A stretch of 64,000 nt of DNA, taken from the NCBI RefSeq assembly GCF_038502225.1, contig NW_027197017.1, positions 1 to 64,000 on the forward strand, in the 5' to 3' direction. Made by a program: the position numbers and the translations under genes. Under the pieces are notes generated by a model that saw nothing but the letters and a program-made list of their open reading frames with translations, was not told where the DNA came from and made no database searches. This DNA comes from Cherax quadricarinatus (Eukaryota; Arthropoda; Malacostraca; Decapoda; Parastacidae). Shown in pieces: positions 13,324 through 30,849 of the stretch (positions are counted from its first letter, which is position 1; every line of letters begins with the position of its first letter).

Positions 13324-13415
13324 CCGGGGATCGAGTGGCGTAGTGGACTAAGGCGTCGAGAATTTAGCCAGCTTCCAGGGAGGCTGGATAAATAACTCGG
13401 GTTCGATCCCCGAAT
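13324..13415 (+). other. tRNA-like segment with an extra arm (SINE head?)
   Basis: A strong A box (TGGCGTAGTGG) and B box (GGTTCGATCCC) are present, and the T stem TCGGG/CCCGA is perfect. Between them CCAGC...GCTGG can form an additional hairpin like the long variable arm of class II (Leu/Ser) tRNAs. The spacing is too long for a normal tRNA and the acceptor stem is weak. It is best read as a tRNA-derived SINE head. Confidence 0.55.
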
Positions 13416-13450
13416 GGTCGCAGTATGTGATTTGATATAATCTCGATACA

Positions 13451-13560
13451 AGTAAGTTTACCGACGACACCAAAATAGACCGTCGGATTAATTCTGACGA
13501 GGACACTAGAGCGCTACAGGAAGATCTGGATAGGTGGAGACAAATGGTATAAAATACCGA
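13451..13560 (+). pseudogene. Small LINE RT fragment (motif C region)
   Basis: One frame reads TDDTKIDRRINSDEDTRALQ followed by a DLDRW-type continuation. It matches the region just after the FADD catalytic box in CR1-like ORF2 (compare DEDQAGLQRDLDRLQ at 32240-32300). The first residue of the box is changed and the match ends near 13555. It is a dead fragment. Confidence 0.65.
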
Positions 13561-14259
13561 CTCAATGAAAAAAGCGACAAATGCAATATAATACGCTCCT
13601 TTATTAACTACATTTCACCCCTACAGTGAGGTATATCAAGTCACAAACGGGAGTACATGAGTATATATAAGGAGCATAGTGACTAATGGTCCAAGTTGGA
13701 CCGAAACGTCGTCACAAGTTTCTGTCTCTTTTGTCCATATACCGGCACAGTGTTACAGTGCTGGGAAAGGGGTGTAAAAAACTGAAGAAATTCAAAACGA
13801 ATCCCATATGCTAGCAGTTTTATGACAGACAGATATAAGTAGTTAAAAAAAAAAAAAGGTTTTTAAGGTTCCAATAAGACTGAAGTAGTCTTTAGTTAAA
13901 CACCCAACTCTAAAAAAAAAAAGGGTGTGGTTTGCTTGCTTGCAATCGTGTCATTACGATTTCGTGAGTCAGATAAGTAGAAAATATCTTGAGTACATTC
14001 AATGAACATTTGCACTCTATCTCTAAGTAGGACAGACGACAGTTGAAAATTTGAAGAAAGGTTCTGGCAAACCGAAAAATTTATGGTTCCATTAATTCGT
14101 ACAAATTAGAAACAGTAAAAACTCTGGACCAACTTGTGCAACATTTGGGTATCATTATTCTGGAAAAGTTTCACCACTGCCTGGCGAAACGTTACTAGAA
14201 TAAAGATTCCCAGATGTTGCACAAGTGTCTCATTTATCAGCAGTAACAATATACTTGAA
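13561..14259. other. Decayed repeats, no gene
   Basis: Contains two similar words, GACCGAAACGTCGTCACAAG near 13699 and GGCGAAACGTTACTAGAATA near 14180, which look like pieces of a dispersed repeat, plus short A runs. No coding signal. Confidence 0.45.
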
Positions 14260-17200
14260 GCAGGTGTGTGCCGTGTATGTTAGCAGGTGTGTACCGTGTA
14301 TGTTAGCAGGTGTGTACCGTGTATGTTAGCAGGTGTGTGCCGTGTACGTTAGCAGGTGTGTACCGTGTATGTTAGCAGGTGTGTACCGTGTATGTTAGCA
14401 GGTGTGTACCGTGTATGTTAGCAGGTGTGTGCCGTGTACGTTAGCAGGTGTGTGCCGTGTACGTTAGCAGGTGTGTGCCGTGTATGTTAGCAGGTGTGTA
14501 CCGTGTATGTTAGCAGGTGTGTACCGTGTATGTTAGCAGGTGTGTGCCGTGTATGGTAGCAGGTGTGTGCCGTGTATGTTAGCAGGTGTGTGCCGTGTAT
14601 GGTAGCAGGTGTGTGCCGTGTATGTTAGCAGGTGTGTGCCGTGTATGTTAGCAGGTGTGTGCCGTGTATGTTAGCAGGTGTGTGCCGTGTATGGTAGCAG
14701 GTGTGTGCCGTGTATGGTAGCAGGTGTGTGCCGTGTATGGTAGCAGGTGTGTGCCGTGTATGTTAGCAGGTGTGTGCCGTGTATGTTAGCAGGTGTGTGC
14801 CGTGTATGTTAGTAGGTGTGTGCCGTGTATGGTAGCAGGTATGTGCCGTGTATGTTAGCAGGTGTGTGCCGTGTATATTAGCAGGTGTGTGCCGTGTATG
14901 GTAGCAGGTGTGTGCCGTGTATGTTAGCAGGTGTGTGCCGTGTATGTTAGCAGGTGTGTACCGTGTATGTTAGCAGGTGTGTACCGTGTATGTTAGCAGG
15001 TGTGTACCGTGTATGTTAGCAGGTGTGTGCCGTGTACGTTAGCAGGTGTGTACCGTGTATGTTAGCAGGTGTGTACTGTGTATGTTAGCAGGTGTGTACC
15101 GTGTATGTTAGCAGGTGTGTGCCGTGTACGTTAGCAGGTGTGTGCCGTGTACGTTAGCAGGTGTGTGCCGTGTATGTTAGCAGGTGTGTACCGTGTATGT
15201 TAGCAGGTGTGTACCGTGTATGTTAGCAGGTGTGTGCCGTGTATGGTAGCAGGTGTGTGCCGTGTATGTTAGCAGGTGTGTGCCGTGTATGGTAGCAGGT
15301 GTGTGCCGTGTATGTTAGCAGGTGTGTGCCGTGTATGTTAGCAGGTGTGTGCCGTGTATGTTAGCAGGTGTGTGCCGTGTATGGTAGCAGGTGTGTGCCG
15401 TGTATGGTAGCAGGTGTGTGCCGTGTATGGTAGCAGGTGTGTGCCGTGTATGTTAGCAGGTGTGTGCCGTGTATGTTAGCAGGTGTGTGCCGTGTATGTT
15501 AGTAGGTGTGTGCCGTGTATGGTAGCAGGTGTGTGCCGTGTATGTTAGCAGGTGTGTGCCGTGTATGTTAGCAGGTGTGTGCCGTGTATGGTAGCAGGTG
15601 TGTGCCGTGTATGTTAGCAGGTGTGTGCCGTGTATGTTAGCAGGTGTGTACCGTGTATGTTAGCAGGTGTGTACCGTGTATGTTAGCAGGTGTGTACCGT
15701 GTATGTTAGCAGGTGTGTGCCGTGTACGTTAGCAGGTGTGTACCGTGTTATGTTAGCTGGTGTGTTCTGTGTATGTTAGCAGGTGTGTCCCGTGTATGTT
15801 AGCAGGTGTGTGCCGTGTACGTTAGCAGGTGTGTGCCGTGTAAGTTAGCAGGTGTGTGCCGTGTATGTTAGCAGGTGTGTACCGTGTATGTTAGCAGGTG
15901 TGTACCGTGTATGTTAGCAGGTGTGTGCCGTGTATGGTAGCAGGTGTGTGCCGTGTATGTTAGCAGGTGTGTGCCGTGTATGGTAGCAGGTGTGTGCCGT
16001 GTATGTTAGCAGGTGTGTGCCGTGTATGTTAGCAGGTGTGTGCCGTGTATGTTAGCAGGTGTGTGCCGTGTATGGTAGCAGGTGTGTGCCGTGTATGGTA
16101 GCAGGTGTGTGCCGTGTATGGTAGCAGGTGTGTGCCGTGTATGTTAGCAGGTGTGTGCCGTGTATGTTAGCAGGTGTGTGCCGTGTATGTTAGTAGGTGT
16201 GTGCCGTGTATGGTAGCAGGTGTGTGCCGTGTATGTTAGCAGGTGTGTGCCGTGTATGTTAGCAGGTGTGTGCCGTGTATGGTAGCAGGTGTGTGCCGTG
16301 TATGTTAGCAGGTGTGTGCCGTGTATGTTAGCAGGTGTGTGCCGTGTATGTTAGCAGGTGTGTGCCGTGTATGTTAGCAGGTGTGTGCCGTGTATGGTAG
16401 CAGGTGTGTGCCGTGTATGGTAGCAGGTGTGTGCCGTGTATGTTAGCAGGTGTGTGGCGCGTATGGTAGCAGGTGTGTGCCGTGTATGGTAGCAGGTGTG
16501 TGCCGTGTATGGTAGCAGGTGTGTGCCGTGTATGGTAGCAGGTGTGTGCCGTGTTTGGTAGCAGGTGTGTGCCGTGTATGGTAGCAGGTGTGTGCCGTGT
16601 ATGGTAGCAGGTGTGTGCCGTGTATGGTAGCAGGTGTGTGCCGTGTATGGTAGCAGGTGTGTGCCGTGTATGGTAGCAGGTGTGTGCCGTGTATGTTAGC
16701 AGGTGTGTGCCGTGTATGTTAGCAGGTGTGTGCCGTGTATGGTAGCAGGTGTGTGCCGTGTATGGTAGCAGGTGTGTGCCGTGTATGGTAGCAGGTGTGT
16801 GCCGTGTATGGTAGCAGGTGTGTGCCGTGTATGGTAGCAGGTGTGTGCCGTGTATGGTAGCAGGTGTGTGCCGTGTATGGTAGCAGGTGTGTGCCGTGTA
16901 TGGTAGCAGGTGTGTGCCGTGTATGGTAGCAGGTGTGTGCCGTGTATGGTAGCAGGTGTGTGCCGTGTATGGTAGCAGGTGTGTGCCGTGTATGGTAGCA
17001 GGTGTGTGCCGTGTATGGTAGCAGGTGTGTGCCGTGTATGGTAGCAGGTGTGTGCCGTGTATGGTAGCAGGTGTGTGCCGTGTATGGTAGCAGGTGTGTG
17101 CCGTGTATGGTAGCAGGTGTGTGCCGTGTATGGTAGCAGGTGTGTGCCGTGTATGGTAGCAGGTGTGTGCCGTGTATGTTAGCAGGTGTGTGCCGTGTAT

Positions 17201-20200
17201 GTTAGCAGGTGTGTGCCGTGTATGGTAGCAGGTGTGTGCCGTGTATGGTAGCAGGTGTGTGCCGTGTATGTTAGCAGGTGTGTGCCGTGTATGTTAGCAG
17301 GTGTGTGCCGTGTATGGTAGCAGGTGTGTGCCGTGTATGGTAGCAGGTGTGTGCCGTGTATGTTAGCAGGTGTGTGCCGTGTATGGTAGCAGGTGTGTGC
17401 CGTGTATGGTAGCAGGTGTGTGCCGTGTATGGTAGCAGGTGTGTGCTGTGTATGGTAGCAGGTGTGTGCCGTGTATGGTAGCAGGTGTGTGCCGTGTATG
17501 GTAGCAGGTGTGTACCGTGTATGTTAGCAGGTGTGTACCGTGTATGTTAGCAGGTGTGTGCCGTGTACGTTAGCAGGTGTGTACCGTGTATGTTAGCAGG
17601 TGTGTACTGTGTATGTTAGCAGGTGTGTACCGTGTATGTTAGCAGGTGTGTGCCGTGTACGTTAGCAGGTGTGTGCCGTGTACGTTAGCAGGTGTGTGCC
17701 GTGTATGTTAGCAGGTGTGTACCGTGTATGTTAGCAGGTGTGTACCGTGTATGTTAGCAGGTGTGTGCCGTGTATGGTAGCAGGTGTGTGCCGTGTATGT
17801 TAGCAGGTGTGTGCCGTGTATGGTAGCAGGTGTGTGCCGTGTATGTTAGCAGGTGTGTGCCGTGTATGTTAGCAGGTGTGTGCCGTGTATGTTAGCAGGT
17901 GTGTGCCGTGTATGGTAGCAGGTGTGTGCCGTGTATGGTAGCAGGTGTGTGCCGTGTATGGTAGCAGGTGTGTGCCGTGTATGTTAGCAGGTGTGTGCCG
18001 TGTATGTTAGCAGGTGTGTGCCGTGTATGTTAGCAGGTGTGTGCCGTGTATGGTAGCAGGTGTGTGCCGTGTATGGTAGCAGGTGTGTGCCGTGTATGGT
18101 AGCAGGTGTGTGCCGTGTATGTTAGCAGGTGTGTGCCGTGTATGTTAGCAGGTGTGTGCCGTGTATGTTAGTAGGTGTGTGCCGTGTATGGTAGCAGGTG
18201 TGTGCCGTGTATGTTAGCAGGTGTGTACCGTGTATGTTAGCAGGTGTGTGCCGTGTATGGTAGCAGGTGTGTGCCGTGTATGTTAGCAGGTGTGTGCCGT
18301 GTATGTTAGCAGGTGTGTACCGTGTATGTTAGCAGGTGTGTACCGTGTATGTTAGCAGGTGTGTACCGTGTATGTTAGCAGGTGTGTGCCGTGTACGTTA
18401 GCAGGTGTGTACCGTGTATGTTAGCAGGTGTGTACTGTGTATGTTAGCAGGTGTGTACCGTGTATGTTAGCAGGTGTGTGCCGTGTACGTTAGCAGGTGT
18501 GTGCCGTGTACGTTAGCAGGTGTGTGCCGTGTATGTTAGCAGGTGTGTACCGTGTATGTTAGCAGGTGTGTACCGTGTATGTTAGCAGGTGTGTGCCGTG
18601 TATGGTAGCAGGTGTGTGCCGTGTATGTTAGCAGGTGTGTGCCGTGTATGGTAGCAGGTGTGTGCCGTGTATGTTAGCAGGTGTGTGCCGTGTATGTTAG
18701 CAGGTGTGTGCCGTGTATGTTAGCAGGTGTGTGCCGTGTATGGTAGCAGGTGTGTGCCGTGTATGGTAGCAGGTGTGTGCCGTGTATGGTAGCAGGTGTG
18801 TGCCGTGTATGTTAGCAGGTGTGTGCCGTGTATGTTAGCAGGTGTGTGCCGTGTATGTTAGTAGGTGTGTGCCGTGTATGGTAGCAGGTGTGTGCCGTGT
18901 ATGTTAGCAGGTGTGTGCCGTGTATGTTAGCAGGTGTGTGCCGTGTATGGTAGCAGGTGTGTGCCGTGTATGTTAGCAGGTGTGTGCCGTGTATGTTAGC
19001 AGGTGTGTGCCGTGTATGTTAGCAGGTGTGTGCCGTGTATGTTAGCAGGTGTGTGCCGTGTATGGTAGCAGGTGTGTGCCGTGTATGGTAGCAGGTGTGT
19101 GCCGTGTATGTTAGCAGGTGTGTGGCGCGTATGGTAGCAGGTGTGTGCCGTGTATGGTAGCAGGTGTGTGCCGTGTATGGTAGCAGGTGTGTGCCGTGTA
19201 TGGTAGCAGGTGTGTGCCGTGTTTGGTAGCAGGTGTGTGCCGTGTATGGTAGCAGGTGTGTGCCGTGTATGGTAGCAGGTGTGTGCCGTGTATGGTAGCA
19301 GGTGTGTGCCGTGTATGGTAGCAGGTGTGTGCCGTGTATGGTAGCAGGTGTGTGCCGTGTATGTTAGCAGGTGTGTGCCGTGTATGTTAGCAGGTGTGTG
19401 CCGTGTATGGTAGCAGGTGTGTGCCGTGTATGGTAGCAGGTGTGTGCCGTGTATGGTAGCAGGTGTGTGCCGTGTATGGTAGCAGGTGTGTGCCGTGTAT
19501 GGTAGCAGGTGTGTGCCGTGTATGGTAGCAGGTGTGTGCCGTGTATGGTAGCAGGTGTGTGCCGTGTATGGTAGCAGGTGTGTGCCGTGTATGGTAGCAG
19601 GTGTGTGCCGTGTATGGTAGCAGGTGTGTGCCGTGTATGGTAGCAGGTGTGTGCCGTGTATGGTAGCAGGTGTGTGCCGTGTATGGTAGCAGGTGTGTGC
19701 CGTGTATGGTAGCAGGTGTGTGCCGTGTATGGTAGCAGGTGTGTGCCGTGTATGGTAGCAGGTGTGTGCCGTGTATGGTAGCAGGTGTGTGCCGTGTATG
19801 GTAGCAGGTGTGTGCCGTGTATGTTAGCAGGTGTGTGCCGTGTATGTTAGCAGGTGTGTGCCGTGTATGGTAGCAGGTGTGTGCCGTGTATGGTAGCAGG
19901 TGTGTGCCGTGTATGTTAGCAGGTGTGTGCCGTGTATGTTAGCAGGTGTGTGCCGTGTATGGTAGCAGGTGTGTGCCGTGTATGTTAGCAGGTGTGTGCC
20001 GTGTATGTTAGCAGGTGTGTGCCGTGTATGGTAGCAGGTGTGTGCCGTGTATGGTAGCAGGTGTGTGCCGTGTATGTTAGCAGGTGTGTGCCGTGTATGG
20101 TAGCAGGTGTGTGCCGTGTATGGTAGCAGGTGTGTGCCGTGTATGGTAGCAGGTGTGTGCTGTGTATGGTAGCAGGTGTGTGCCGTGTATGGTAGCAGGT

Positions 20201-20296
20201 GTGTGCCGTGTATGGTAGCAGGTGTGTGCCGTGTATGGTAGCAGGTGTGTGCTGTGTATGGTAGCAGGTGTGTGCTGTGTATGGTAGCAGGTGTGT
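14260..20296. repeat. 6-kb satellite array of a 23-bp unit with higher-order structure
   Basis: About 262 head-to-tail copies of a 23-bp unit with the constant core GCAGGTGTGTGCCGTGTAT followed by G/T-T-A variants. Variant units act as landmarks. AGTAGG occurs at 14811, 15501 and 16192, then 18170 and 18860, giving steps of 690 or 691 (30 units). GTGTGGCGCG occurs at 16451 and 19119, and GTGTTTGGTA at 16551 and 19219, each 2,668 bp apart (116 units). So a 30-mer repeat is nested in a 116-mer repeat. Every unit contains the E-box-like hexamer CAGGTG. Repetitive minus-strand frames near 20 kb are artefacts. The collapsed or expanded length may differ from the real chromosome. Confidence 0.97.
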
Positions 20297-20473
20297 CTCA
20301 TCGGTATCGTCCCTAGAACATTCCTTGGATTTTAAAGAAATAAAAGCCATTCCAATGTAAAATTTAAATAGCATTTTTTTTTTACAGCGATGCGAAATAG
20401 AATGGTAAGATCTGTTCCCCCTTAACCCCCGACGACCCTTCCCTTACCCCTCATCAGTGTACCCTCCCCTTCC

Positions 20474-20476
<3 letters not shown>

Positions 20477-20568
<92 letters not shown>
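20477..20568. repeat. (AT)n microsatellite
   Basis: AT run immediately upstream of the 5' boundary of the plus-strand RTE copy. The element also ends in AT repeats, so both flanks are AT. Confidence 0.95.
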
Positions 20569-24579
<4,011 letters not shown>

Positions 24580-24757
24580 CCTTGGTGGTTGTAGTAGTGG
24601 AAACCCTGGTGGTGATGGTTGAGGGAATGGTGGTTGTAGTAGTGTGAAAGGTAATTGGTTGTAGGTATAGTGGTGGTGGGGATAGGAGGTGATGGAGTGA
24701 TGGTGTGGATGGTTTGGAAGGGTTGGAGGGGCAGGTGGAGAGGAAGAGAGGCAGGTA

Positions 24758-25199
24758 GTAGCTACTGTAGCTGTCAACAGGTCATCAATTCTCTCGCTCT
24801 TAGCGAGGAAGCTGCATATGCATTATCTGCGAAGCCCGTTGGGAGGAGAATTTTCTGTACTCGATAATCTTACCGTGCGATCAAGACACTCCGTGGAGCA
24901 GACGATAGAAGAACTAGCTGCCATTTCGGGAACCACTCTTCAATTTAAACAATCTAATCTGATCGTATACCTGGAGTATAATTGGAAATGGTTTCAGGGG
25001 CCAACGCCCCCGCGGCGTCGCGGTGGATCAGGTCCTCTCACCGAAGACACATTCATCGCCTACTACCTCAGCGACAATGAGACTGACTAGATTGTTGAGA
25101 CATCTGCTAAGAAGCTGCTAAAGAACGACACGCATAAATGGTTCCTGCTGTCTCCATTGACAACCAAGAAGCCGTTACGTAACAAGAATTTAGAACGAG
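24758..25199 (+). pseudogene. Unrecognised decayed coding remnant
   Basis: One frame is open from about 24758, through ATG 24818, to a TAG at 25088-25090, then stays open to about 25240. It reads like natural protein: SVEQTIEELAAISGTTLQF and, after the TAG, KWFLLSPLTTKKPLRNK. I do not recognise the family. The middle (24965-25018) seems derived from the CR1-B 3' end and the end meets another repeat at 25200, so the frame is a mosaic. It may be an exon or gene remnant invaded by repeats, or chance. Confidence 0.3.
24965..25018 (-). mobile_element. CR1-B LINE 3'-terminal scrap
   Basis: The word TACCTGGAGTATAATTGG followed by GGTTTCAGGGGCCAACGCCC corresponds, with changes, to the reverse complement of the CR1-B 3' end (compare 56501-56560). 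Only the terminal repeats and hairpin region remain. Confidence 0.55.
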
Positions 25200-25262
25200 A
25201 GCAGCGCTGTATGACCCTAATGGGTTCACCGCTTGGTTTTTTATTATAATAATAATAATATA
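25200..25262. repeat. Small dispersed-repeat tail with (AAT)n
   Basis: AGCGCTGTATGACCCTAATG and a matching GGGTT...CGCTT can fold, followed by a T run and an ATA/AAT microsatellite. It looks like the 3' end of a short interspersed element, but no second copy in the window confirms it. Confidence 0.35.
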
Positions 25263-25413
25263 GACCGAGAAACAGCTAATCGGCAGTGTTTTGAAGAACC
25301 AAATTGAGGTTCTGAAAGACTGCGCCGAGTTGGACGAGATTTGTAATGGCCAACATGTACACAAATATCGAGTTCACAGAAATTTCTATTGTTCAACAAG
25401 CAGCCGCTGCGCC

Positions 25414-25505
25414 TTAGTGGTGGTGGTGATGGTGGTGATGGTGGTGGTGGTGGTGGTGGTGGTGGTGGTGATGATGGTGGTGGTGGTGGTGGTGGTGGTA
25501 ATGAT
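25414..25505. repeat. (GGT)n microsatellite
   Basis: GGT trinucleotide run with GAT interruptions. Val or Gly frames are artefacts. Confidence 0.95.
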
Positions 25506-25644
25506 GGGTGTGATAGTAGTGTTGAAGCTAGTACTGCTAGTAAGGAAATAGTAATATTAAGGTTGCGATTATGGTAGAATACTGGTGGGTTATATTTTCA
25601 CATTTTTTTTTTACCTGTATTTCACATTCGACTGAAAACAAGTT

Positions 25645-27302
<1,658 letters not shown>

Positions 27303-27343
<41 letters not shown>

Positions 27344-27344
27344 C
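27303..27344. repeat. (AC)n microsatellite
   Basis: AC run between two CR1-A copies. Confidence 0.97.
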
Positions 27345-27814
27345 ACACATCAACAGATAACTGCTGCAGCATATGGGCGCCTGGCAAACCTGAGAACAGC
27401 ATTCCGATACCTTAGTAAGGAATCGTTCAAGACACTGTACACCGTGTATGTCAGGCCCATACTGGAGTATGCAGCACCTGTTTGGAACCCGCACTTGATC
27501 AAGCACGTCAAGAAACTAGAGAAAGTACAAAGGTTTGCGACAAGGTTAGTTCCAGAGCTAAGGGGAATGTCCTATGAAGAAAGATTAAGGGAAATCGGCC
27601 TGACGACACTGGAGGACAGGAGGGTCAGGGGAGACATGATAACGACATATAAAATACTGCGTGGAATAGACAAGGTGGACAAAGACAGGATGTTCCAGGG
27701 AGGGGACACAGAAACAAGAGGCCACAATTGGAAGTTGAAGACACAAATGAGTCAGAGAGATGTTAGGAAGTATTTCTTCAGTCAAAGAGTTGTCAGGCAG
27801 TGGAATAGCCTAGA

Positions 27815-27817
<3 letters not shown>
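27345..27817 (+). mobile_element. CR1-A LINE fragment truncated at both ends
   Basis: Covers only the ORF2 C-terminal region, from ITAAAYGRLANLRTAF to VVRQWNSLE, in one open frame. The 3' end stops inside the coding region at GCCTAGAAA and goes straight into AC repeats, without the normal 3' UTR. The 5' end is also in AC repeats. Loss of the 3' end is unusual for a LINE insertion and suggests later recombination or replication slippage between AC tracts. Confidence 0.88.
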
Positions 27818-27849
<32 letters not shown>

Positions 27850-27861
27850 CACACACACAGG
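27818..27861. repeat. (AC)n microsatellite with GTAC interruption
   Basis: AC run broken once by AGTAC, then joined to the next CR1-A copy. Confidence 0.95.
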
Positions 27862-30849
27862 TCTCCCACTACCAGGTCTCCCACCCTCACAGGCCCCCCA
27901 AACCACAGTGTTGGAAAGGAAACTGAAGGTATGGTACACAAACGCTGATGGAATAACAAATAAGTGGGAGGAGTGGCATGAAAGAGTCAAAGAGGCATCA
28001 CCGGACATCATAGCTCTCACAGAAACCAAGCTTACAGGTATGATAACAGATGCCATCTTTCCAACGGGATACCAAATCCTGAGGAAAGACAGAGGGAACA
28101 GGGGGGGTGGAGGAGTGGCATTGCTGATCAAAAATCGCTGGAATTTTGATGAGCTGGAGAGAGGAGACAGCGGAGAAGAAAGTGATTACATAGCGGGAAC
28201 GCTTCACTCTGGAGGTCCCAAGGTGGTAATAGCAGTGATGTATAACCCACCACAGAACAGCAGGAGGCCAAGGCAAGAGTACGACGAGAGCAATAGAGCG
28301 ATGGTTGACACACTGGCTGCAGTGGCCAGAAGAGCTCATGCATGCAGGGCAAAGCTCCTGATCATGGGTGACTTTAACCACAAGGAGATCGATTGGGAGA
28401 ACTTGGACCCACATGGGGGCCAAGATACATGGAGGGCTAAGATGATGGAGGTGGTACTGGAAAACTTCATGTACCAACACGTAAGGGACACTACAAGAGA
28501 GAGAGGAGAGGATGAACCAGCAAGGCTGGACTTAGTATTCACCTTGAGTAGTGCAGATATCGAGGACATCACATATGAAAGACCCCTTGGGGCCAGTGAC
28601 CATGTGGTTTTAAGCTTCGAATACACAGTAGAGCTACAAGTGGAGGGAGAAGCAGGAAGGCCAGGACGAATGAAGCCAAACTACAAGAAAGGGGACTACA
28701 CAGGAATGAGGAACTTCCTGAACGGGGTTCAGTGGGACAGAGAACTGGCAGGGAAGCCAGTTAATGAGATGATGGAATATGTAGCAACAAAATGCAAGGA
28801 GGCTGAGGAGAGGTTTGTACCCAAGGGTAACAGGAATAATGAAAAAGCCAGGATGAGCCCATGGTTTACCCAAAGGTGCAGGGAGGCAAAAACCAAGTGT
28901 GCTAGGGAATGGAAGAAATATAGAAGGCAAAGGACCCAGGAGAATAAGGAGAGCAGTCGTAGAGCCAGAAACGAATATGCACAGATAAGAAGGGAGGCCC
29001 AAAGACAATATGAAAATGACATAGCAGCGAAAGCCAAATCTGACCCGAAACTGTTGTACAGCCACATCAGGAGGAAAACAACAGTCAAGGACCAGGTAAT
29101 CAGGCTAAGGAAGGAAGGAGGAGAGACAACAAGAAATGACCGTGAAGTATGTGAGGAACTCAACAAGAGATTCAAAGAAGTGTTCACAGAGGAGACAGAA
29201 GGGGCTCCAGAAAGACGGAGAGGTGGGGCACACCACCATGTGCTGGACACAGTGCACACAACCGAGGAAGAAGTGAAGAGGCTTCTGAGTGAGCTAGATA
29301 CCTCAAAGGCAATGGGGCCAGATAACATCTCCCCATGGGTATTGAGAGAGGGAGCAGAGGCGCTATGTGTACCCCTAACAACAATATTCAATACATCTAT
29401 CGAAACAGGGAGATTGCCTGAGGCATGGAAGACAGCAAATGTAGTCCCAATCTTTAAAAAAGGAGACAGACATGAAGCATTAAACTACAGACCAGTGTCA
29501 CTGACATGTATAGTATGCAAAATCATGGAGAAGATTATCAGGAGAAGAGTGGTGGAACACCTAGAAAGGAATGATCTCATCAACAGCAGCCAACATGGTT
29601 TCAGGGACGGGAAATCCTGTGTCACAAACCTACTGGAGTTCTATGACATGGTGACAGCAGTAAGACAAGAGAGAGAGGGGTGGGTGGATTGCATTTTCTT
29701 GGACTGCAAGAAGGCGTTTGACACAGTTCCACACAAGAGATTGGTGCAAAAACTGGAGGACCAAGCAGGGATAACAGGGAAGGCACTACAATGGATCAGG
29801 GAATACTTGTCAGGAAGACAGCAGCGAGTCATGGTACGTGGCGAGGTGTCAGAGTGGGCACCTGTGACCAGCGGGGTCCCACAGGGGTCAGTCCTAGGAC
29901 CAGTGCTGTTTCTGGTATTTGTGAACGACATGACGGAAGGAATAGACTCTGAGGTGTCCCTGTTTGCAGATGACGTGAAGTTGATGAGAAGAATTCACTC
30001 GATCGAAGACCAGGCAGAACTACAAAGGGATCTGGACAGGCTGCAGACCTGGTCCAGCAATTGGCTCCTGGAGTTCAATCCCACCAAGTGCAAAGTCATG
30101 AAGATTGGGGAAGGGCAAAGAAGACCGCAGACGGAGTACAGTCTAGGGGGCCAGAGACTACAAACCTCACTCAAGGAAAAAGATCTTGGGGTGAGTATAA
30201 CACCAGGCACATCTCCTGAAGCGCACATCAACCAAATAACTGCTGCAGCATATGGGCGCCTAGCAAACCTCAGAACAGCATTCCGACATCTTAATAAGGA
30301 ATCGTTCAGGACCCTGTACACCGTGTACGTTAGGCCCATATTGGAGTATGCGGCACCAGTTTGGAACCCACACCTAGCCAAGCACGTAAAGAAACTAGAG
30401 AAAGTGCAAAGGTTTGCAACAAGACTAGTCCCAGAGCTAAGAGGTATGTCCTACGAGGAGAGGTTAAGGGAAATCAACCTGACGACACTGGAGGACAGGA
30501 GAGATAGGGGGGACATGATAACGACATACAAAATACTGAGAGGAATTGACAAGGTGGACAAAGACAGGATGTTCCAGAGATTGGACACAGTAACAAGGGG
30601 ACACAGTTGGAAGTTGAAGACACAGATGAATCACAGGGATGTTAGGAAGTATTTCTTCAGCCACAGAGTAGTCAGTAAGTGGAATAGTTTGGGAAGCGAT
30701 GTAGTGGAGGCAGGATCCATACATAGCTTTAAGCAGAGGTATGATAAAGCTCACGGTTCAGGGAGAGTGACCTAGTAGCGATCAGTGAAGAGGCGGGGCC
30801 AGGAGCTCGGACTCGACCCCTGCAACAACTAGGTGAGTACAACTAGGTG

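Noticed and set aside
12851..13451. Overlapping minus-strand frames of up to 164 codons
   Set aside because: Ser/Pro/Leu-rich low-complexity translation of a purine tract; no motif.
14260..20296. CRISPR-like regular repeats
   Set aside because: Units are contiguous with no unique spacers, and the genome is eukaryotic. It is a tandem satellite.
20285..20316. hAT-like end (GGTATCGTCCCTAG) at the right edge of the satellite
   Set aside because: It resembles the 7180-7196 end, but no matching left end is visible near 14260.
19985..20374. Minus-strand frames with HTCYHT-type repeats
   Set aside because: By-products of the 23-bp period at the right edge of the satellite; no start context or domain.
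28729..29391. Minus-strand frame of 220 codons antisense to CR1-A ORF2, repeated at 35286-35948
   Set aside because: Follows from codon use of the sense gene and recurs in each copy; no recognisable domain.
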